Part shown: piece after piece, positions 10,560-21,823 of the stretch | Layout of the letters: each line of letters starts with the position of its first letter | How positions within the stretch are numbered: position 1 is the first letter of the stretch | Source: Caldimonas thermodepolymerans | Lineage (GTDB): Bacteria; Pseudomonadota; Gammaproteobacteria; Burkholderiales; Burkholderiaceae_C | Length of the DNA stretch: 64,000 nucleotides | Direction: 5' to 3' | NCBI RefSeq assembly: GCF_015476235.1 | Contig: NZ_CP064338.1 | Coordinates: 3,100,001-3,164,000 of the forward strand | Program-made: the position numbers and the translations under genes | The notes under the pieces: generated by a model | The model's input: only the letters and a program-made list of their open reading frames with translations | The model's database searches: none | Told to the model about the DNA's origin: nothing

Positions 10560-12364
10560 CACAGCTGCACCTTCAGGCGCGCCAGCGTCTCGATGAGCAC
10601 CTCGTTGCTGCCGTCGCGTTCGCGCGCGTCGCGCCAGACCCGGCGCGCCTCGTCGTGGCGGCCCAGCGACCACAGCACCTCGCCGAGGTGCGCGCCGATC
10701 TCGGCGTCGGGACGGGCCTGGTAGGCGCGCTGCAGGTGCTTGAGCGCCTCCTCGGGACGCCCCATGCGGTACTCGACCCAGCCCATGCTGTCGATGATGA
10801 ACGGCTCGTTGGGCGCGAACTCGAGCGCCTTCTGCACCAGCTGGCGCGCCTCCTCGAGCCGGACGTTGCGGTCGGCCAGCGTGTAGCCGAGCGCGTTGTA
10901 GGCGTGGTAGTGGTCGGGCTTGAGCTCGATGACCCGGCGCAGCAGCCGCTCCATCTCTTCGACCCGGCGCAGCTTCTCGGCCATCATCGCCTGCTCGTAC
11001 AGCAGGTCCACGTCGTCGGGAAAGCGGGTCGCGCCGGCCGCCAGCACCTGGTAGGCCTCGCCCCAGTCCTTGAGCTCGCGCAGCAGCTGCGATTCGGCCA
11101 GCACCTTGGCGCGCGCATCCTGCGGCGAGCGCTCGGGCACCTTGCGCAGCAGCTCGCGCGCCTCGCCCGTGCGACCCTGCCTGGCCAGCAGCATCGCGCG
11201 CCGCAGCTGCACGCTCAGCGCGCGGTCGGCCTCGTCGATGCGCGACAGCCACTGGTCGGCCTGCTCGTACTGCCCCTGGGCCTCGGCGGCCTGCGCCAGC
11301 AGCAGGTAGGCCTGCGTGACCCCCTCGGCGGGCGAGGCGGTCACGACCTCGATGCTGCCGTCCTCGGTCGGCGTGCTGGTCGGCTGGGTGGATTCGCTGC
11401 GCCCTTCGGCCAGCTCCAGGTAGCGCCGCAGCGCCTGCTCGGCCTCGCGCGGCTGCTTCAGCTCCAGGCGCAGCGCGCCCAGGCTCAGCCACGCCGGCGC
11501 CAGCGCCGGGTCGACCTGCGTGGCGGTTTCGAGCTGCACGGCCGCCTCGGGGTAGCGCTGCTGGTTGACCAGCGTGCGCACGTAGGACAGCCGGATCGCC
11601 GCCGACGCGGGCTTGGCCTGCAGGAAGTCGCGCACGATGGACTCGGCCTGCACCCGCTGCGGCATCAGCTCCAGCGCGAGCAGCGCCACGCCTTCGGCGC
11701 TCGGGTCGAGCTTCGCGGCCTCCTGCGCGAGCGCCAGCGCCCGGTCAGGTTCCTCCGCCTGCAGGCGCATGCGCGCGTTGGCCAGCAGCGTGGCCAGGCG
11801 CGTCTCGGGCATGGTGGCGTAGGGCTGCAGCGCCTGCTCCAGCACCCCGGCCATGGTCTTGCGGTCGGCCGGCCGCACGAAGAAGCGCGGCAGCGTCGCG
11901 ATGGTCTCCGGCCGTTCGGCCGCCGGCGTGTTGGCCAGCAACGCGCGCAGCGGGTCCAGCGCCTCGGCGACGCGGTTGAGCCCGACCAGCAGCTGCGCCG
12001 CGAACCGGTGCGCCTCGACCGAGCCGGGCACCGCGGTGCGCCAGGCCTGGGCGGCGGCCAGCGCCTGGTCGCCGGCGCGCGCCTGCAAGGCGATCTCGAC
12101 GGCACGGCGGAACAGCCGCTCGTCGCCGGTCTTGCGTGCACCGTCCAGCAGGATCTCGTAGGCCGCAGCCGCATTGCCGGCACGCAGCTCCATCTCGCCG
12201 ACCAGCAGCTGGTAGAACAGCGGCGCATCCAGGCCGGACGACTCCACCGGCGCGCGCACGGGGGCGCCGGACGCCGCCGGCGCCTCGGCAGCCACCGCCC
12301 AGCTGCCGCCCGCGAGGCTGGCGGCCAACATCAGCAGGCGGAACGAGGACACGGCAGACGGCAT
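10559..12364 (-). CDS. Periplasmic tetratricopeptide-repeat protein
   Basis: A 601-residue protein made almost wholly of helical repeats. A signal peptide (MPSAVSSFRLLMLAASLAGGSWAVAA) directs export. TPR motifs are clearest in the C-terminal third (for example ELKPDHYHAYNALGYTLADR and NEPFIIDSMGWVEYRMGR, with spacing of about 34 residues). Such proteins upstream of lolB and ispE are conserved in Burkholderiales but have no firmly assigned role; a scaffold for outer-membrane assembly is a guess. ATG at 12364 is chosen for its GGGAG site eight bases upstream and because it begins the signal peptide; an ATG at 12394 lacks a site. Confidence 0.85.
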   Translation of the reverse strand: MPSAVSSFRLLMLAASLAGGSWAVAAEAPAASGAPVRAPVESSGLDAPLFYQLLVGEMELRAGNAAAAYEILLDGARKTGDERLFRRAVEIALQARAGDQALAAAQAWRTAVPGSVEAHRFAAQLLVGLNRVAEALDPLRALLANTPAAERPETIATLPRFFVRPADRKTMAGVLEQALQPYATMPETRLATLLANARMRLQAEEPDRALALAQEAAKLDPSAEGVALLALELMPQRVQAESIVRDFLQAKPASAAIRLSYVRTLVNQQRYPEAAVQLETATQVDPALAPAWLSLGALRLELKQPREAEQALRRYLELAEGRSESTQPTSTPTEDGSIEVVTASPAEGVTQAYLLLAQAAEAQGQYEQADQWLSRIDEADRALSVQLRRAMLLARQGRTGEARELLRKVPERSPQDARAKVLAESQLLRELKDWGEAYQVLAAGATRFPDDVDLLYEQAMMAEKLRRVEEMERLLRRVIELKPDHYHAYNALGYTLADRNVRLEEARQLVQKALEFAPNEPFIIDSMGWVEYRMGRPEEALKHLQRAYQARPDAEIGAHLGEVLWSLGRHDEARRVWRDARERDGSNEVLIETLARLKVQL

Positions 12365-12451
12365 GGAAGGCACTCCCTGTGATGGTGCGGGCATCCGCGC
12401 GGCGCGGGGACGACCGTGTCTGATTCTACGGAGCCCCCGATAATTCCCCTC

Positions 12452-13267
12452 ATGCCCGAGTTACCGGAAGTCGAAGTCACGCGGCTGAGCTTTGCCGACC
12501 GCATCCAGGGCGCCCGCATCGAGGCGGTGCGCCTGGGCAAGCCGTTGCGCTGGCCGCTCGGCTGCGCGCCCGAGCGCCTGGTGGGCCAGGCCGTCGGCAC
12601 GGTCAGCCGGCGCGGCAAGTACCTGTGGATGGCGCTCGACGAGGGCGGCTTGCTGCTGCACCTGGGGATGTCCGGGTCGCTGCGCTTCGCGCCGCTGGCC
12701 CCGCCACCCGGCCCGCACGACCATTTCGACCTGGCCACCGACCGCGGCCTGCTGCGCCTGCACGACCCGCGCCGCTTCGGCGCCGTGGTGTGGGCCCCGG
12801 CGCTGGACGCGCCGCCCGCGGTCAAGCTGCTCGGCACGCTGGGCATCGAGCCGTTCGACCCGGCCTTCGACGGCGCCTACCTACACCAGCGGCTGCGCGG
12901 GCGGCGCGTGTCGATCAAGCAGGCGCTGCTGGCCGGCGACATCGTCGTCGGCGTGGGCAACATCTACGCGTCCGAGGCGCTGTTCGGCGCGGGCATCGAT
13001 CCGCGCACCGCCGCCGGGCGGATCGGCCTGGCGCGCTGCGAGCGCCTGGCGGCATCGATCCGGACCACCCTGCGCCGCGCGCTGGAGGTCGGGGGCTCGA
13101 CCCTGCGCGACTTCCGCAACGCCGAGGGGCAAAGCGGCTACTTCCAGCTCGAGACCCAGGTCTACGACCGCGAGGGCCTGCCCTGCCGGCGCTGCGGGAC
13201 CCCGGTGCGCCGCATCCAGCAGGGCCAGCGGTCGACCTTCTTCTGTCCTCAGTGCCAGCGCCGCTGA
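12452..13267 (+). CDS. mutM: Formamidopyrimidine-DNA glycosylase (MutM/Fpg)
   Basis: Excises 8-oxoguanine and formamidopyrimidines and cleaves the abasic site. The start [10 protein letters not shown] provides the catalytic Pro1 (imino nucleophile) and Glu2 after removal of Met. The H2TH segment [23 protein letters not shown] is present, and the C-terminal zinc finger reads [10 protein letters not shown]...[10 protein letters not shown]. At 271 aa it is full length. It is divergent from the TPR-lolB-ispE unit and close to mutY, its partner in the GO repair system. Confidence 0.97.
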   Translation: MPELPEVEVTRLSFADRIQGARIEAVRLGKPLRWPLGCAPERLVGQAVGTVSRRGKYLWMALDEGGLLLHLGMSGSLRFAPLAPPPGPHDHFDLATDRGLLRLHDPRRFGAVVWAPALDAPPAVKLLGTLGIEPFDPAFDGAYLHQRLRGRRVSIKQALLAGDIVVGVGNIYASEALFGAGIDPRTAAGRIGLARCERLAASIRTTLRRALEVGGSTLRDFRNAEGQSGYFQLETQVYDREGLPCRRCGTPVRRIQQGQRSTFFCPQCQRR

Positions 13268-13431
13268 GCCGCGGCGGATGTGACTGCACGTAACACGGAT
13301 TCCGTTCGCGCCACCGGGTGCACCGCCTGTCCGCGCCCCGGGGGCGGCCCGCCCCTGCGCCCCGCAGCCTTGGGCTACCATGCGCCCTCGGCTACTATTT
13401 GCTGTTCCCCCTTAGCCTGCTGCCCCTTTCC

Positions 13432-15420
13432 ATGGTGCCGTCCTTTGCGAACAAGCTCGATGCGCTCGGCGCATGGCGTGCCGATCTGGAATCGCGGCTG
13501 GGCGAGCTGTCGCGCTTCCTGTTCGACCACGACCTGCTGGATCCGCCGACCTCCGCACTGCTGGATTCGCTGACCCAGCGCCTGGCGGGCGAGAAGCTGG
13601 TCGTCGCCTTCGTCGCCGAGTTCTCCCGCGGCAAGTCGGAGCTGATCAACGCGATCTTCTTCGCCGACACGGGCCGGCGCATCCTGCCGGCCACCCCCGG
13701 TCGCACGACCATGTGCCCGGTCGAGCTGAGCTACGACCCGGACGAGCCGCCGTCGCTGAAGCTGCTGGACATCGACACCCGACTGGGCAGCGCCTCGCTG
13801 GCCGAGCTGCGCGGGCACCCGAGCGCGTGGAAGCAGGTCGAGCTGAACATCAAGCGCCCCGACCTGCTGGCCGAGGAGCTGCTGCAGGTGATGCAGACGC
13901 GCAAGGTGCCCAAGGAAGCGGCGCGCGAACTGGGCTTCTGGGACGACGACCGGCCGGAGGACAACCCGCCGGTCGACGCGGCCGGGATGGTCGAGGTGCC
14001 GGCGTGGCGCCACGCCATCATCAACTACCCGCACCCGCTGCTCAAGCGCGGGCTGGTGGTGCTCGACACGCCCGGCCTGAACGCGATCGGCGCCGAGCCG
14101 GAGCTGACGGTGAGCCTGCTGCCCTCGGCGCACGCGACGGTCTTCATCCTCGCGGCCGACACCGGCGTGACCAAGTCGGACCTGACGATCTGGCGCGAGC
14201 ACCTGTGCGGCCAGCCGCTGGCGCGCTACGTCGCGCTGAACAAGATCGACTCGCTGAGCGACCCGCTCAGCCCCAGCGCCGAGGTGGAGATCCACATCGC
14301 CCGCCAGCGCGCGCTGACGGCGCAGACGCTGGGCATCCCCGAGAACCGCGTGTTCCCGATCTCGGCCAAGCAGGCGCTGGCCGGGCGGGTCAGCGGCGAC
14401 GCCGACGTCCTGCGCGCCAGCCGCATCCTCGCGCTGGAAGACGCGCTGGGCCACCAGCTGCTGCCGCAGCGCCGCGAGGTGCTCGAACGCGTGGTGCTCG
14501 ACGGCACCAGCCAGATCACCGCGCAGATCGGCCGGCGCCTGAACGACCGGCGCCGCCAGCTGGCCGAACAGCTGCTCGAGCTGCGCGGCCTGCGCGGCAA
14601 GAACAGCAACATGGTCGGCATGATGCTCAAGCGCGTCGAGGCCGAAAGCGCCGAGTTCGAGCAGTGCATCGCCCGCGTGCAGGCCATGCGCTCGGTGCAC
14701 ACGCGCATGCTCAAGGACGCGCTGACGACCATCAGCAACGACGTGGTGCGCGAGCAGACCGACATGCTGCAGGAGAAGCTGCGCAGCTCGGTGCTGAACT
14801 TCGGCGTCAAGCGTGCCTTCTCGGACATGTGCGCCGTGCTGCGCGAGCAGCTGCGCAAGGCACAGACCCAGGGCCACGAGATCCACGACATGCTGGGGGC
14901 TTCGTTCACCAAGCTGAACGCGGAGTTCGGCTTCGGCCTGTCGGTGCCGGCGGCGCCCGACCTGTCCCAGTTCATCGCCGACCTGGACATGATCGAGCGC
15001 AACTACATCCAGTACCTGGGGCTGTCGCACGCGCTGCGGCTGTCGCAGCACCGCTTCATGGAGCAGTTCCGGCGCATGCTGGTGTCCAAGCTGCGCGTCG
15101 TGTTCGAGGGCGCGAGCGGCGAGCTGGAACTGTGGAACAAGACCGCCTCGTCGCAGATCGACTCGCAGCTGCGCGAGCGCCGGCGCAACTTCAAGCGCCG
15201 CCGCGAATCGCTGGAGCGCATCCAGGCCGCCAGCAACGAGCTCGAGGCGCGCATCCAGGAAGTGAGCGCCCAGGAGGAACGCCTGCGCCACCTGCAGGCG
15301 CGCCTGGCGACGCTCATCGAAGGCATCGAGATCGCCGCGACCGGGCCGCTGCCGATGGGCGGCATCGAATCGGTCACCATCGAGCTGCCGCTCAACGCAC
15401 CGGCTTCCGCGCAGGGCTGA
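13432..15420 (+). CDS. Dynamin-like GTPase family protein
   Basis: A 662-residue large GTPase. G1 is AEFSRGKSELINAI (GxxxxGKS type), G3 is DTPGLN and G4 is NKIDS, all within the first 290 residues. The remainder is long alpha-helical / coiled-coil (for example RRRNFKRRRESLERIQAASNELEARIQEV), as in bacterial dynamins and LeoA-like proteins. No transmembrane helix is evident. Bacterial members have been linked to membrane remodelling; the role here is inferred from family only. Followed by mutY after 16 bp, so both may be one operon. Confidence 0.85.
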   Translation: MVPSFANKLDALGAWRADLESRLGELSRFLFDHDLLDPPTSALLDSLTQRLAGEKLVVAFVAEFSRGKSELINAIFFADTGRRILPATPGRTTMCPVELSYDPDEPPSLKLLDIDTRLGSASLAELRGHPSAWKQVELNIKRPDLLAEELLQVMQTRKVPKEAARELGFWDDDRPEDNPPVDAAGMVEVPAWRHAIINYPHPLLKRGLVVLDTPGLNAIGAEPELTVSLLPSAHATVFILAADTGVTKSDLTIWREHLCGQPLARYVALNKIDSLSDPLSPSAEVEIHIARQRALTAQTLGIPENRVFPISAKQALAGRVSGDADVLRASRILALEDALGHQLLPQRREVLERVVLDGTSQITAQIGRRLNDRRRQLAEQLLELRGLRGKNSNMVGMMLKRVEAESAEFEQCIARVQAMRSVHTRMLKDALTTISNDVVREQTDMLQEKLRSSVLNFGVKRAFSDMCAVLREQLRKAQTQGHEIHDMLGASFTKLNAEFGFGLSVPAAPDLSQFIADLDMIERNYIQYLGLSHALRLSQHRFMEQFRRMLVSKLRVVFEGASGELELWNKTASSQIDSQLRERRRNFKRRRESLERIQAASNELEARIQEVSAQEERLRHLQARLATLIEGIEIAATGPLPMGGIESVTIELPLNAPASAQG

Positions 15421-15436
15421 GGGTCGACCGCCGCCC

Positions 15437-16483
15437 ATGCCGACCCCGTCTCCGGTCGATGCCGCTCGCCTGCCCGCCGGGTTCGCCGCCCGCGTGATCG
15501 CCTGGCAGCGCGAGCACGGGCGCCACCAGCTGCCCTGGCAGCGCACGCGCGACCCGTACCGCGTGTGGCTGTCGGAAATCATGCTGCAGCAGACCCAGGT
15601 CACCACGGTGCTGGGCTACTACGAGCGCTTCCTCGCGCGCTTTCCCGACGTGGTCGCGCTGGCCGACGCGCCGCTGGACGAGGTGCTGTCCGCCTGGAGC
15701 GGCCTGGGCTACTACAGCCGCGCGCGCAACCTGCACCGCTGCGCGCAGGTGGTGCGCGACGAGCATGGCGGACGCTTTCCCGCCAGCGCCGCCGAACTGG
15801 AGCGCCTGCCCGGCATCGGCCGCTCGACCGCCGCCGCGATCGCCGCGTTCTGCTTCGGCGAGCGCGCCGCGATCCTCGACGGCAACGTCAAGCGCGTGCT
15901 CACGCGCGTGCTGGGCTACGGCCACGACCTCGCGCAGGCGAAGCACGAGCGCGAGCTGTGGGCGCTGGCCGAGGCGCTGCTGCCCGAACGCGACATGGGC
16001 CCCTACACGCAGGGGCTGATGGACCTGGGCGCGACCGTGTGCCTGGCGCGCTCGCCGCACTGCCTGCTGTGCCCGGTGCAGGCCCTGTGCGCGGCCAGCG
16101 CCGCGGGCCGGCCGCAGGACTACCCGGTCAAGACACGCAAGCTCAAGCGCAGCCGGCGCGAGAACTGGTGGCTGTGGGCCGAACACGAGGATGCCGTCTG
16201 GCTCATGCAGCGCCCGGACACGGGTGTGTGGGCCGGGCTGTACAGCCTGCCGGAGTACCCCAGCCTGGAGGCGCTGCGCGAGGCGGCCGCGCCGCTGGGC
16301 GCCGTGCCGGTGGCGCAGCCGCCCATCGAGCATGCACTGACCCACTTCGACTGGGTGCTGCACCCGGTGAAGCTGCAGCTGGAGGACGCGCCGCGCTGGG
16401 AAGGCGGTCGCTGGGTCCGCTACGAGGACCTGGGCGCCTACGGGCTGCCCGCGCCGCTGCGCAAGCTGCTCGCGCAGCGCTGA
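15437..16483 (+). CDS. mutY: Adenine DNA glycosylase MutY
   Basis: Removes A mispaired with 8-oxoG. The 348-residue protein has the helix-hairpin-helix / GPD region LPGIGRSTAAAIAAFCFGERAAILDGNVKRVL, with the catalytic Asp in ILDGNVKR. The Glu in SEIMLQQTQV is the active-site acid. The [4Fe-4S] cysteines are CLARSPHCLLCPVQALC. The C-terminal NUDIX-like domain (NWWLWAEHEDAVWLMQRP onward) recognises 8-oxoG. Complete. Confidence 0.97.
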   Translation: MPTPSPVDAARLPAGFAARVIAWQREHGRHQLPWQRTRDPYRVWLSEIMLQQTQVTTVLGYYERFLARFPDVVALADAPLDEVLSAWSGLGYYSRARNLHRCAQVVRDEHGGRFPASAAELERLPGIGRSTAAAIAAFCFGERAAILDGNVKRVLTRVLGYGHDLAQAKHERELWALAEALLPERDMGPYTQGLMDLGATVCLARSPHCLLCPVQALCAASAAGRPQDYPVKTRKLKRSRRENWWLWAEHEDAVWLMQRPDTGVWAGLYSLPEYPSLEALREAAAPLGAVPVAQPPIEHALTHFDWVLHPVKLQLEDAPRWEGGRWVRYEDLGAYGLPAPLRKLLAQR

Positions 16484-16499
16484 GTCGCGCCGCGCGGGC

Positions 16500-17129
16500 T
16501 CAGTCCTGCAGGATGCCCTTCTGGCGCAGGAACTGGTCGACGAGCTTGAGCCGCACCAGCGGGTCGGGCAGCTCCATCAGCTTCTGGCGCGCGGCCAGCG
16601 GGATGGGCAGGATCTCGCACCAGCGGTTGGCGATCCAGCCGGCGTCGTCGAAGCGGTAGGGCTCGAGGAACGGCACCTGGTTGCGCTCCTTGAGGACGCG
16701 GATCGCGTTGGCCAGCCCGGTCGCGGAGCCGAGCAGCTCCTCGGTGGGCAAGGTCTGCGCGTCGGGGTCGAGGTAGCGCACGTCCGCGACCCACAGGCCG
16801 TTGGGTTCCTGGCGGCTGTCGACCACCTCGAAGCGCCGGCCGCCGCGGCAGCGCACGTGGAGGATGCCCGGCTCGGTGCTGTCGGCCTCGAGCAGCTGCG
16901 CCTCGCAGCCGATCGCCTCGAACTCGACCGGCTCGCCCGGACGGCGCACCTCCTGGCCGCGGCGCAGCGCGACCACGCCGAACGGCCGGCCCTCGCGCAG
17001 GCAGCTGACCATCAGGTCGAGGTAGCGCGCCTCGAACACCTTCAGCCCCAGCAGGCCGTCGGGAAACAGCACCGACTGCAGCGGAAACAGCGGCAACGGG
17101 ATCGGGGAAGTGGTGGAAGCAGTGTTCAT
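16500..17129 (-). CDS. LON substrate-binding domain protein
   Basis: A 209-residue stand-alone LON N-terminal domain with no AAA or protease part. The signature [31 protein letters not shown] is at the start; the rest is the beta-rich fold plus a helical C-terminus. Such proteins accompany rapZ in many Betaproteobacteria; molecular function is not established. Its ATG overlaps the TGA of rapZ (ATGA), implying translational coupling in a nadK-recN-rapZ-LON unit. Confidence 0.88.
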   Translation of the reverse strand: MNTASTTSPIPLPLFPLQSVLFPDGLLGLKVFEARYLDLMVSCLREGRPFGVVALRRGQEVRRPGEPVEFEAIGCEAQLLEADSTEPGILHVRCRGGRRFEVVDSRQEPNGLWVADVRYLDPDAQTLPTEELLGSATGLANAIRVLKERNQVPFLEPYRFDDAGWIANRWCEILPIPLAARQKLMELPDPLVRLKLVDQFLRQKGILQD

Positions 17130-18043
17130 GCAGCGGCGTCGCGCGCGTCCAGTTCCCGGTGGCGGACCAGGGTGGTGCCACGGCCCTGGAAGCGTCTGGC
17201 CAGCTGCTCGGCGCAGTACACCGAGCGGTGCTGCCCCCCGGTGCAACCGATGGCCACGGTGAGGTAGTTGCGTTGGTCCTGCTCGAAGGCCGGCAGCCAG
17301 CGGCGCAGGAAGGCTTCGATCTGGGCCACCATCTCCGGCACCTCGGGCTGCGCCTCGAGGTAGGCGATCACGTCGGCATCGCGGCCGGTCAGGGGCCTCA
17401 GTTCACGGATGTAGTACGGGTTGGGCAGCACGCGCACGTCGAACACGTAGTCCGCATCCAGCGGCACGCCGTGCTTGAAGGCGAACGACTCGAACACCAG
17501 CGTCAGCTGGGCCGCGGGCGCCTGCACCAGGTTGCGGATCCAGCTGCGCAGCTGCGCCGGGCGCAGCTGGCTGGTGTCGATCACCGACGACGCCTGGCGC
17601 AGCTCGGCGAGCAGCTCGCGCTCCAGCTCGATGGCCTCGATCAGCGCGCGGTGCGCGGCGGCCAGGTCCGAGTCATGGCGGCCGTCGGACAGCGGATGGC
17701 GCCGGCGCGTCTCGGAGAAGCGCCGCACCAGCGTGTCGGTGGAGGCGTCCAGGAACACCTCGCGCACCGTCAGGCCCATGCCGCGCAGCTTGGCCATGGT
17801 CGGCAGCAGCAGCGGCAGCGAGCGCGCGCTGCGCACGTCGGCGGCGATCGCCACGCGCGGCGTGAAGCGCGACTGTTCCAGCGACAGGAAGCTCTCGATC
17901 AGCTCCGGCGGCAGGTTGTCGACGCAGAAGTAGCCCGCGTCCTCGAGCGCATGCAGCGCCACCGACTTGCCCGAGCCGGAGATGCCGGTGATCAGCACCA
18001 CCTCGCGCGGCGTGGCGGCAGCGTCGTCGCGTGCCTGGCTCAT
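17126..18043 (-). CDS. rapZ: RNase adapter RapZ (YvcJ-type P-loop protein)
   Basis: Nucleotide-binding protein; in E. coli it presents sRNA GlmZ to RNase E and controls GlcN6P synthesis. The 305-residue protein has Walker [17 protein letters not shown] at residues 19-34, DNLPPELI, and the C-terminal [21 protein letters not shown] that is the family hallmark. Whether the GlmZ role applies outside enteric bacteria is uncertain. Stop overlaps the next gene and the start abuts the recN stop. Confidence 0.95.
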   Translation of the reverse strand: MSQARDDAAATPREVVLITGISGSGKSVALHALEDAGYFCVDNLPPELIESFLSLEQSRFTPRVAIAADVRSARSLPLLLPTMAKLRGMGLTVREVFLDASTDTLVRRFSETRRRHPLSDGRHDSDLAAAHRALIEAIELERELLAELRQASSVIDTSQLRPAQLRSWIRNLVQAPAAQLTLVFESFAFKHGVPLDADYVFDVRVLPNPYYIRELRPLTGRDADVIAYLEAQPEVPEMVAQIEAFLRRWLPAFEQDQRNYLTVAIGCTGGQHRSVYCAEQLARRFQGRGTTLVRHRELDARDAAA

Positions 18044-19734
18044 GGGCGTCTGCGTCCTCGTGACGGGGTGGGGGCTGCCGCGACCGGTGCGGCGGCGGTC
18101 TCCAGCATTTCCTGCGCGTGCGCGAAGCTGGTGCCCGACAGCTGCTGCCCGCCCAGCATGCGCGCGATCTCGGCGACGCGCTGCTCGCCCGCGACCGGCC
18201 GCACCTCGCTGGTCGTCACGCCCGCGCGCGTGGCCTTGCTGACCACGTAGTGGTGGTCCGCGCAGGCCGCGACCTGCGGCAGGTGGGTCACGGCGAGCAC
18301 CTGGCGGTCCACGCCCAGCTGCTTCATCAGCCGTCCGACCGTCTCGGCCACCGCGCCGCCCACGCCGGAATCGACCTCGTCGAAGATCAGCGTGCCGGCC
18401 TCGCCGAGGCGGCTGGTGGTCACCGCGATGGCCAGCGCGATGCGCGACAGCTCGCCGCCCGAGGCCACCTTGGCCAGCGGCCGCGGCGTGCTGCCTTCAT
18501 GGCCGGCGACGAGGAACTCCACCGCCTCCAGCCCGAACGACTGCGGCGCGTCAAGCTTCACCAGCGCGACCTCGAAGCGGCCGCCGGCCATGCCGAGCGA
18601 CTGCATCGCCTGCGTGACGGTGGCGGCCAGCTTCGGCGCGGCCTGCCGGCGTGCCTGCGAGACCTTCCTGGCGGCCTCGTCGTAGCGCTGGCGCGCCTCG
18701 GCCGCGGCGCGCTCCAGCGCCTCCAGGTCGGTGGCGGCGTCGAGGCGGCGCAGCTCGTCCTTCCAGCCTTCCAGCAGCGCGGGCAGCTCCTCCGGCGGGC
18801 GGCGGTAGCGACGCGCCAGGCTCATCCAGGTGGACAGGCGCTCGTCGAGTTCCTGCAGGCGCTCGGGATCCAGCTCGACGTGGCGCAGGTAGCCGTGCAG
18901 GCTGTGCGAGGCGTCCTGCAGCTGCGCCTGCGCGGACTGCAGCACCTCGATCACCGAGGCGAGCGACGCGTCGTACCCGGCCACGTCCTGCAGCTGCTCG
19001 ACCGCACGCCCGGTCAGCGCGTCGGCGCTCTGGTCGGCCTCGGAGACCGCGTCCAGCGCGGCCTGCACCGCGTCGATCAGCGACTGGGCGTGGGCCAGGC
19101 GCCGGTGCTCGGCGTTGAGCTCGTCCCACTCGTCGGCGCCCGGCGCGAGCTTGTCGACCTCGCCGATCTGCCAGGCCAGGCGCTCGCGCTCGCGCTCCAG
19201 GTCGGCCTGGCGGGTGCGGGCGTCGTCCAGCAGCTGCTGCGCCTCGCGCCAGGCCTGCCAGGCGGCCGCCAGCGGCTTCAGGTCGGTGCCGGCATAGGCG
19301 TCGAGCAGGCCGCGCACGGCGTCGGCGCGCGTCAGGCTCTGCCACGCGTGCTGGCCGTGGATGTCGACCAGCGCCTCGCCCGCGGCGCGCAGCTGGGCCA
19401 CGGTGGCGGGGCTGCCGTTGATCCACGCGCGGCTCTTGCCCTGCGCGTCGATCGTGCGGCGCAGCAGCAGTTCGTCGGCAATCTCGAAGCCGGCCTCGTC
19501 CAGCCAAGGGTGCAGGGCCGGCGGGGTGTCGAACACGGCGGTGATCTCGGTGCGCTGCGCGCCCTCGCGCACGACGCCGGCGTCGCCGCGGCTGCCCAGC
19601 GCAAGCTGCAGCGCGTCGATCAGGATGGACTTGCCGGCCCCCGTCTCGCCGGTCAGCACCGAGAAACCCGCCTCGAACTCGACGTCGAGCTCGCTGACGA
19701 TGACGAAATCCCGCAACGCGATGCGGCGCAGCAT
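18040..19734 (-). CDS. recN: DNA repair protein RecN
   Basis: SMC-like ATPase that acts in double-strand-break repair. The N-terminus [20 protein letters not shown] leads into Walker [22 protein letters not shown]. The middle is a long coiled coil. The ABC signature [14 protein letters not shown]-like (here [17 protein letters not shown]) is followed by Walker [17 protein letters not shown]. Length 564 aa is normal. Its ATG overlaps the nadK TGA. Confidence 0.97.
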   Translation of the reverse strand: MLRRIALRDFVIVSELDVEFEAGFSVLTGETGAGKSILIDALQLALGSRGDAGVVREGAQRTEITAVFDTPPALHPWLDEAGFEIADELLLRRTIDAQGKSRAWINGSPATVAQLRAAGEALVDIHGQHAWQSLTRADAVRGLLDAYAGTDLKPLAAAWQAWREAQQLLDDARTRQADLERERERLAWQIGEVDKLAPGADEWDELNAEHRRLAHAQSLIDAVQAALDAVSEADQSADALTGRAVEQLQDVAGYDASLASVIEVLQSAQAQLQDASHSLHGYLRHVELDPERLQELDERLSTWMSLARRYRRPPEELPALLEGWKDELRRLDAATDLEALERAAAEARQRYDEAARKVSQARRQAAPKLAATVTQAMQSLGMAGGRFEVALVKLDAPQSFGLEAVEFLVAGHEGSTPRPLAKVASGGELSRIALAIAVTTSRLGEAGTLIFDEVDSGVGGAVAETVGRLMKQLGVDRQVLAVTHLPQVAACADHHYVVSKATRAGVTTSEVRPVAGEQRVAEIARMLGGQQLSGTSFAHAQEMLETAAAPVAAAPTPSRGRRRP

Positions 19735-20618
19735 CAGGCTCCCACCCCTTCGTTCCAGTGAAGTTTGCGGCGCAAAGTGGCGTAGTAGCTCCAGCCACGC
19801 GGGTGCAGGAAGCGCACCTGGTGGGCGGAGCGCTGCACGCGGATGCGGTCGCCGTGCAGCAGGCTCGCCAGGCTTTGCATGTCGAAGTTGGCACTCGCAT
19901 CCCGGCCCGCGACGATCTCCACCGTCACCTCGCTGGCATCCGGCAGCACGATGGGCCGGTGCGACAGGGTGTGCGGCGCGATCGGGGTCAGCACCCAGCC
20001 CTTGATCGCCGGGTGCAGGATGGGGCCGCCCGACGACAGCGCGTAGGCGGTGGAGCCGGTCGGCGAGGCGATGATCAGGCCGTCGGCGCGCAGGTTGGCC
20101 ATGAACTGGCGGTCCACGTCCACCCGCAGCTCGACCATGCTGGCGGTGGCGCCGCGGCTGACCACGACGTCGTTCATCGCGAAGCCGTCGTAGATCACCT
20201 CGCCGTCGCGCACCACCTGCCCTTCCAGCATGGTGCGGTGCTCTTCCTCGAAGTCGCCGTGCAGCATCGGCCCGAGCGAGGCGTGCACCTCGTGGACCGG
20301 GATGTCGGTGATGAAGCCGAGCCGGCCCTGGTTGATGCCGATCAGCGGCACGTTGTAGCGGGCCAGCTCGCGCGCGATGTGCAGCATGGTGCCGTCGCCG
20401 CCGACCACCACCGCGAGGTCGCAGGCCGCACCGATGCCGTCCACGTCCAGCGTCGGATAGCGCGTGGCCAGCCCGGTGTTGAGCGCGGTGTCGTGCTCCA
20501 GCGTCACCTCGGCGCCCTGCCGCAGGATGAACTGGGCAATGTCCTCCAGCACCGGCTCGATCCCCTGGGCCTGGTACTTGCCGATCAACGCAACATGACG
20601 GAAACGCGACGACTGCAT
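19734..20618 (-). CDS. nadK: NAD kinase
   Basis: Phosphorylates NAD to NADP. The family motifs are [16 protein letters not shown] (GGDG catalytic loop), [11 protein letters not shown], the NDVVVSRG block, and [23 protein letters not shown]. Length 294 aa is normal. It is divergent from hrcA across a 128-bp intergenic region. The nadK-recN pairing next to hrcA is typical of Burkholderiales. Confidence 0.97.
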   Translation of the reverse strand: MQSSRFRHVALIGKYQAQGIEPVLEDIAQFILRQGAEVTLEHDTALNTGLATRYPTLDVDGIGAACDLAVVVGGDGTMLHIARELARYNVPLIGINQGRLGFITDIPVHEVHASLGPMLHGDFEEEHRTMLEGQVVRDGEVIYDGFAMNDVVVSRGATASMVELRVDVDRQFMANLRADGLIIASPTGSTAYALSSGGPILHPAIKGWVLTPIAPHTLSHRPIVLPDASEVTVEIVAGRDASANFDMQSLASLLHGDRIRVQRSAHQVRFLHPRGWSYYATLRRKLHWNEGVGA

Positions 20619-20746
20619 GGGCGGGATTACACCACAGGGCTCCCCCCGGATTCCGGGCGATCCCGGGGGCGCCAGCGCCACCCGGAACGCAGGCCGGCAA
20701 GCCCCACCCTACCCGACGGACGAAGGGGCGGCCTACAATCTTTTGC

Positions 20747-21778
20747 ATGTTGGACCCCCGCTTGGACGAGCGCTCCAGGTTGCTCTTGAAAGCGCTGGTG
20801 GAGCGCTACATCGCCGATGGTCAGCCGGTCGGCTCGCGCACGCTGTCCAAGGCGTCCGGACTCGAACTGTCGCCCGCGACCATCCGCAACGTCATGGCCG
20901 ACCTCGAGGAGCTCGGCCTGATCGCCAGCCCGCACACCTCGGCCGGCCGCGTGCCCACGCCGCGCGGCTACCGGCTGTTCGTCGACACCATGCTGACGGT
21001 GCGGCCGCTGGACGTGGAGGCAGCCCCGCCGGCGGTGGCCAGCCAGCTGCAGCCCGACCAGCCCAAGCGCGTGATCGCCAACGCGGCGCAGATGCTGTCG
21101 AGCCTGTCGCGCTTCGTCGGCGTCGTGACCACGCCGCGCAAGCCGTCGGTGTTCCGGCACATCGAGTTCCTGCGCCTGTCCGACCGCCGCGTGCTGGTGA
21201 TCCTGGTCGCGCCCGACGGCGACGTGCAGAACCGGGTGATCTTCACCGAGCGGGACTACACCGACTCGCAGCTGGTCGAGGCGACCAACTTCCTCAACAC
21301 CCACTACGCCGGGCTGACGATCGAGGAGGTGCGCGCGCGCCTGAAGGACGAGATCGACGCGCTGCGCAGCGAGATCGCCACGCTGATGCAGGCCGCCGTG
21401 CAGGCCGGCACCGAGGTGATGGCCGAGGACAGCGAGCAGGTCGTGGTCTCCGGCGAGCGCAACCTGCTGCAGGTGCAGGATTTCTCCAGCGACCTGGACT
21501 CGCTGCGCAAGCTGTTCGACCTGTTCGAGCAGAAGACCCAGCTGATGCGGCTGCTGGACGTCTCCAGCCGCGCCGAGGGCGTGCGCATCTACATCGGCGG
21601 CGAGAGCCAGGTGGTGCCCTACGAGGAGCTGTCGGTCGTCTCCGCGCCGTATGAAGTGAACGGCCAGATCGTCGGCACCCTGGGCGTGATCGGCCCCACG
21701 CGCATGGCCTACGACCGCATGATCCAGATCGTGGACATCACGGCCCGGCTGGTGTCGAACGCGCTCAGCCAGAAGTAG
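20747..21778 (+). CDS. hrcA: Heat-inducible transcription repressor HrcA
   Basis: Represses groE/dnaK operons by binding CIRCE elements; activity depends on GroEL. The winged-helix N-terminus [48 protein letters not shown] is clear. The C-terminal IYIGGES and [31 protein letters not shown] are also family hallmarks. Length 343 aa. No CIRCE inverted repeat was noticed upstream, so self-regulation is not supported here. It ends 45 bp before the tRNA used as the phage attachment site. Confidence 0.97.
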   Translation: MLDPRLDERSRLLLKALVERYIADGQPVGSRTLSKASGLELSPATIRNVMADLEELGLIASPHTSAGRVPTPRGYRLFVDTMLTVRPLDVEAAPPAVASQLQPDQPKRVIANAAQMLSSLSRFVGVVTTPRKPSVFRHIEFLRLSDRRVLVILVAPDGDVQNRVIFTERDYTDSQLVEATNFLNTHYAGLTIEEVRARLKDEIDALRSEIATLMQAAVQAGTEVMAEDSEQVVVSGERNLLQVQDFSSDLDSLRKLFDLFEQKTQLMRLLDVSSRAEGVRIYIGGESQVVPYEELSVVSAPYEVNGQIVGTLGVIGPTRMAYDRMIQIVDITARLVSNALSQK

Positions 21779-21823
21779 ACGCCCACTACAATGCGCGCTT
21801 CCCGCGTGCAACGCGCAGGACAC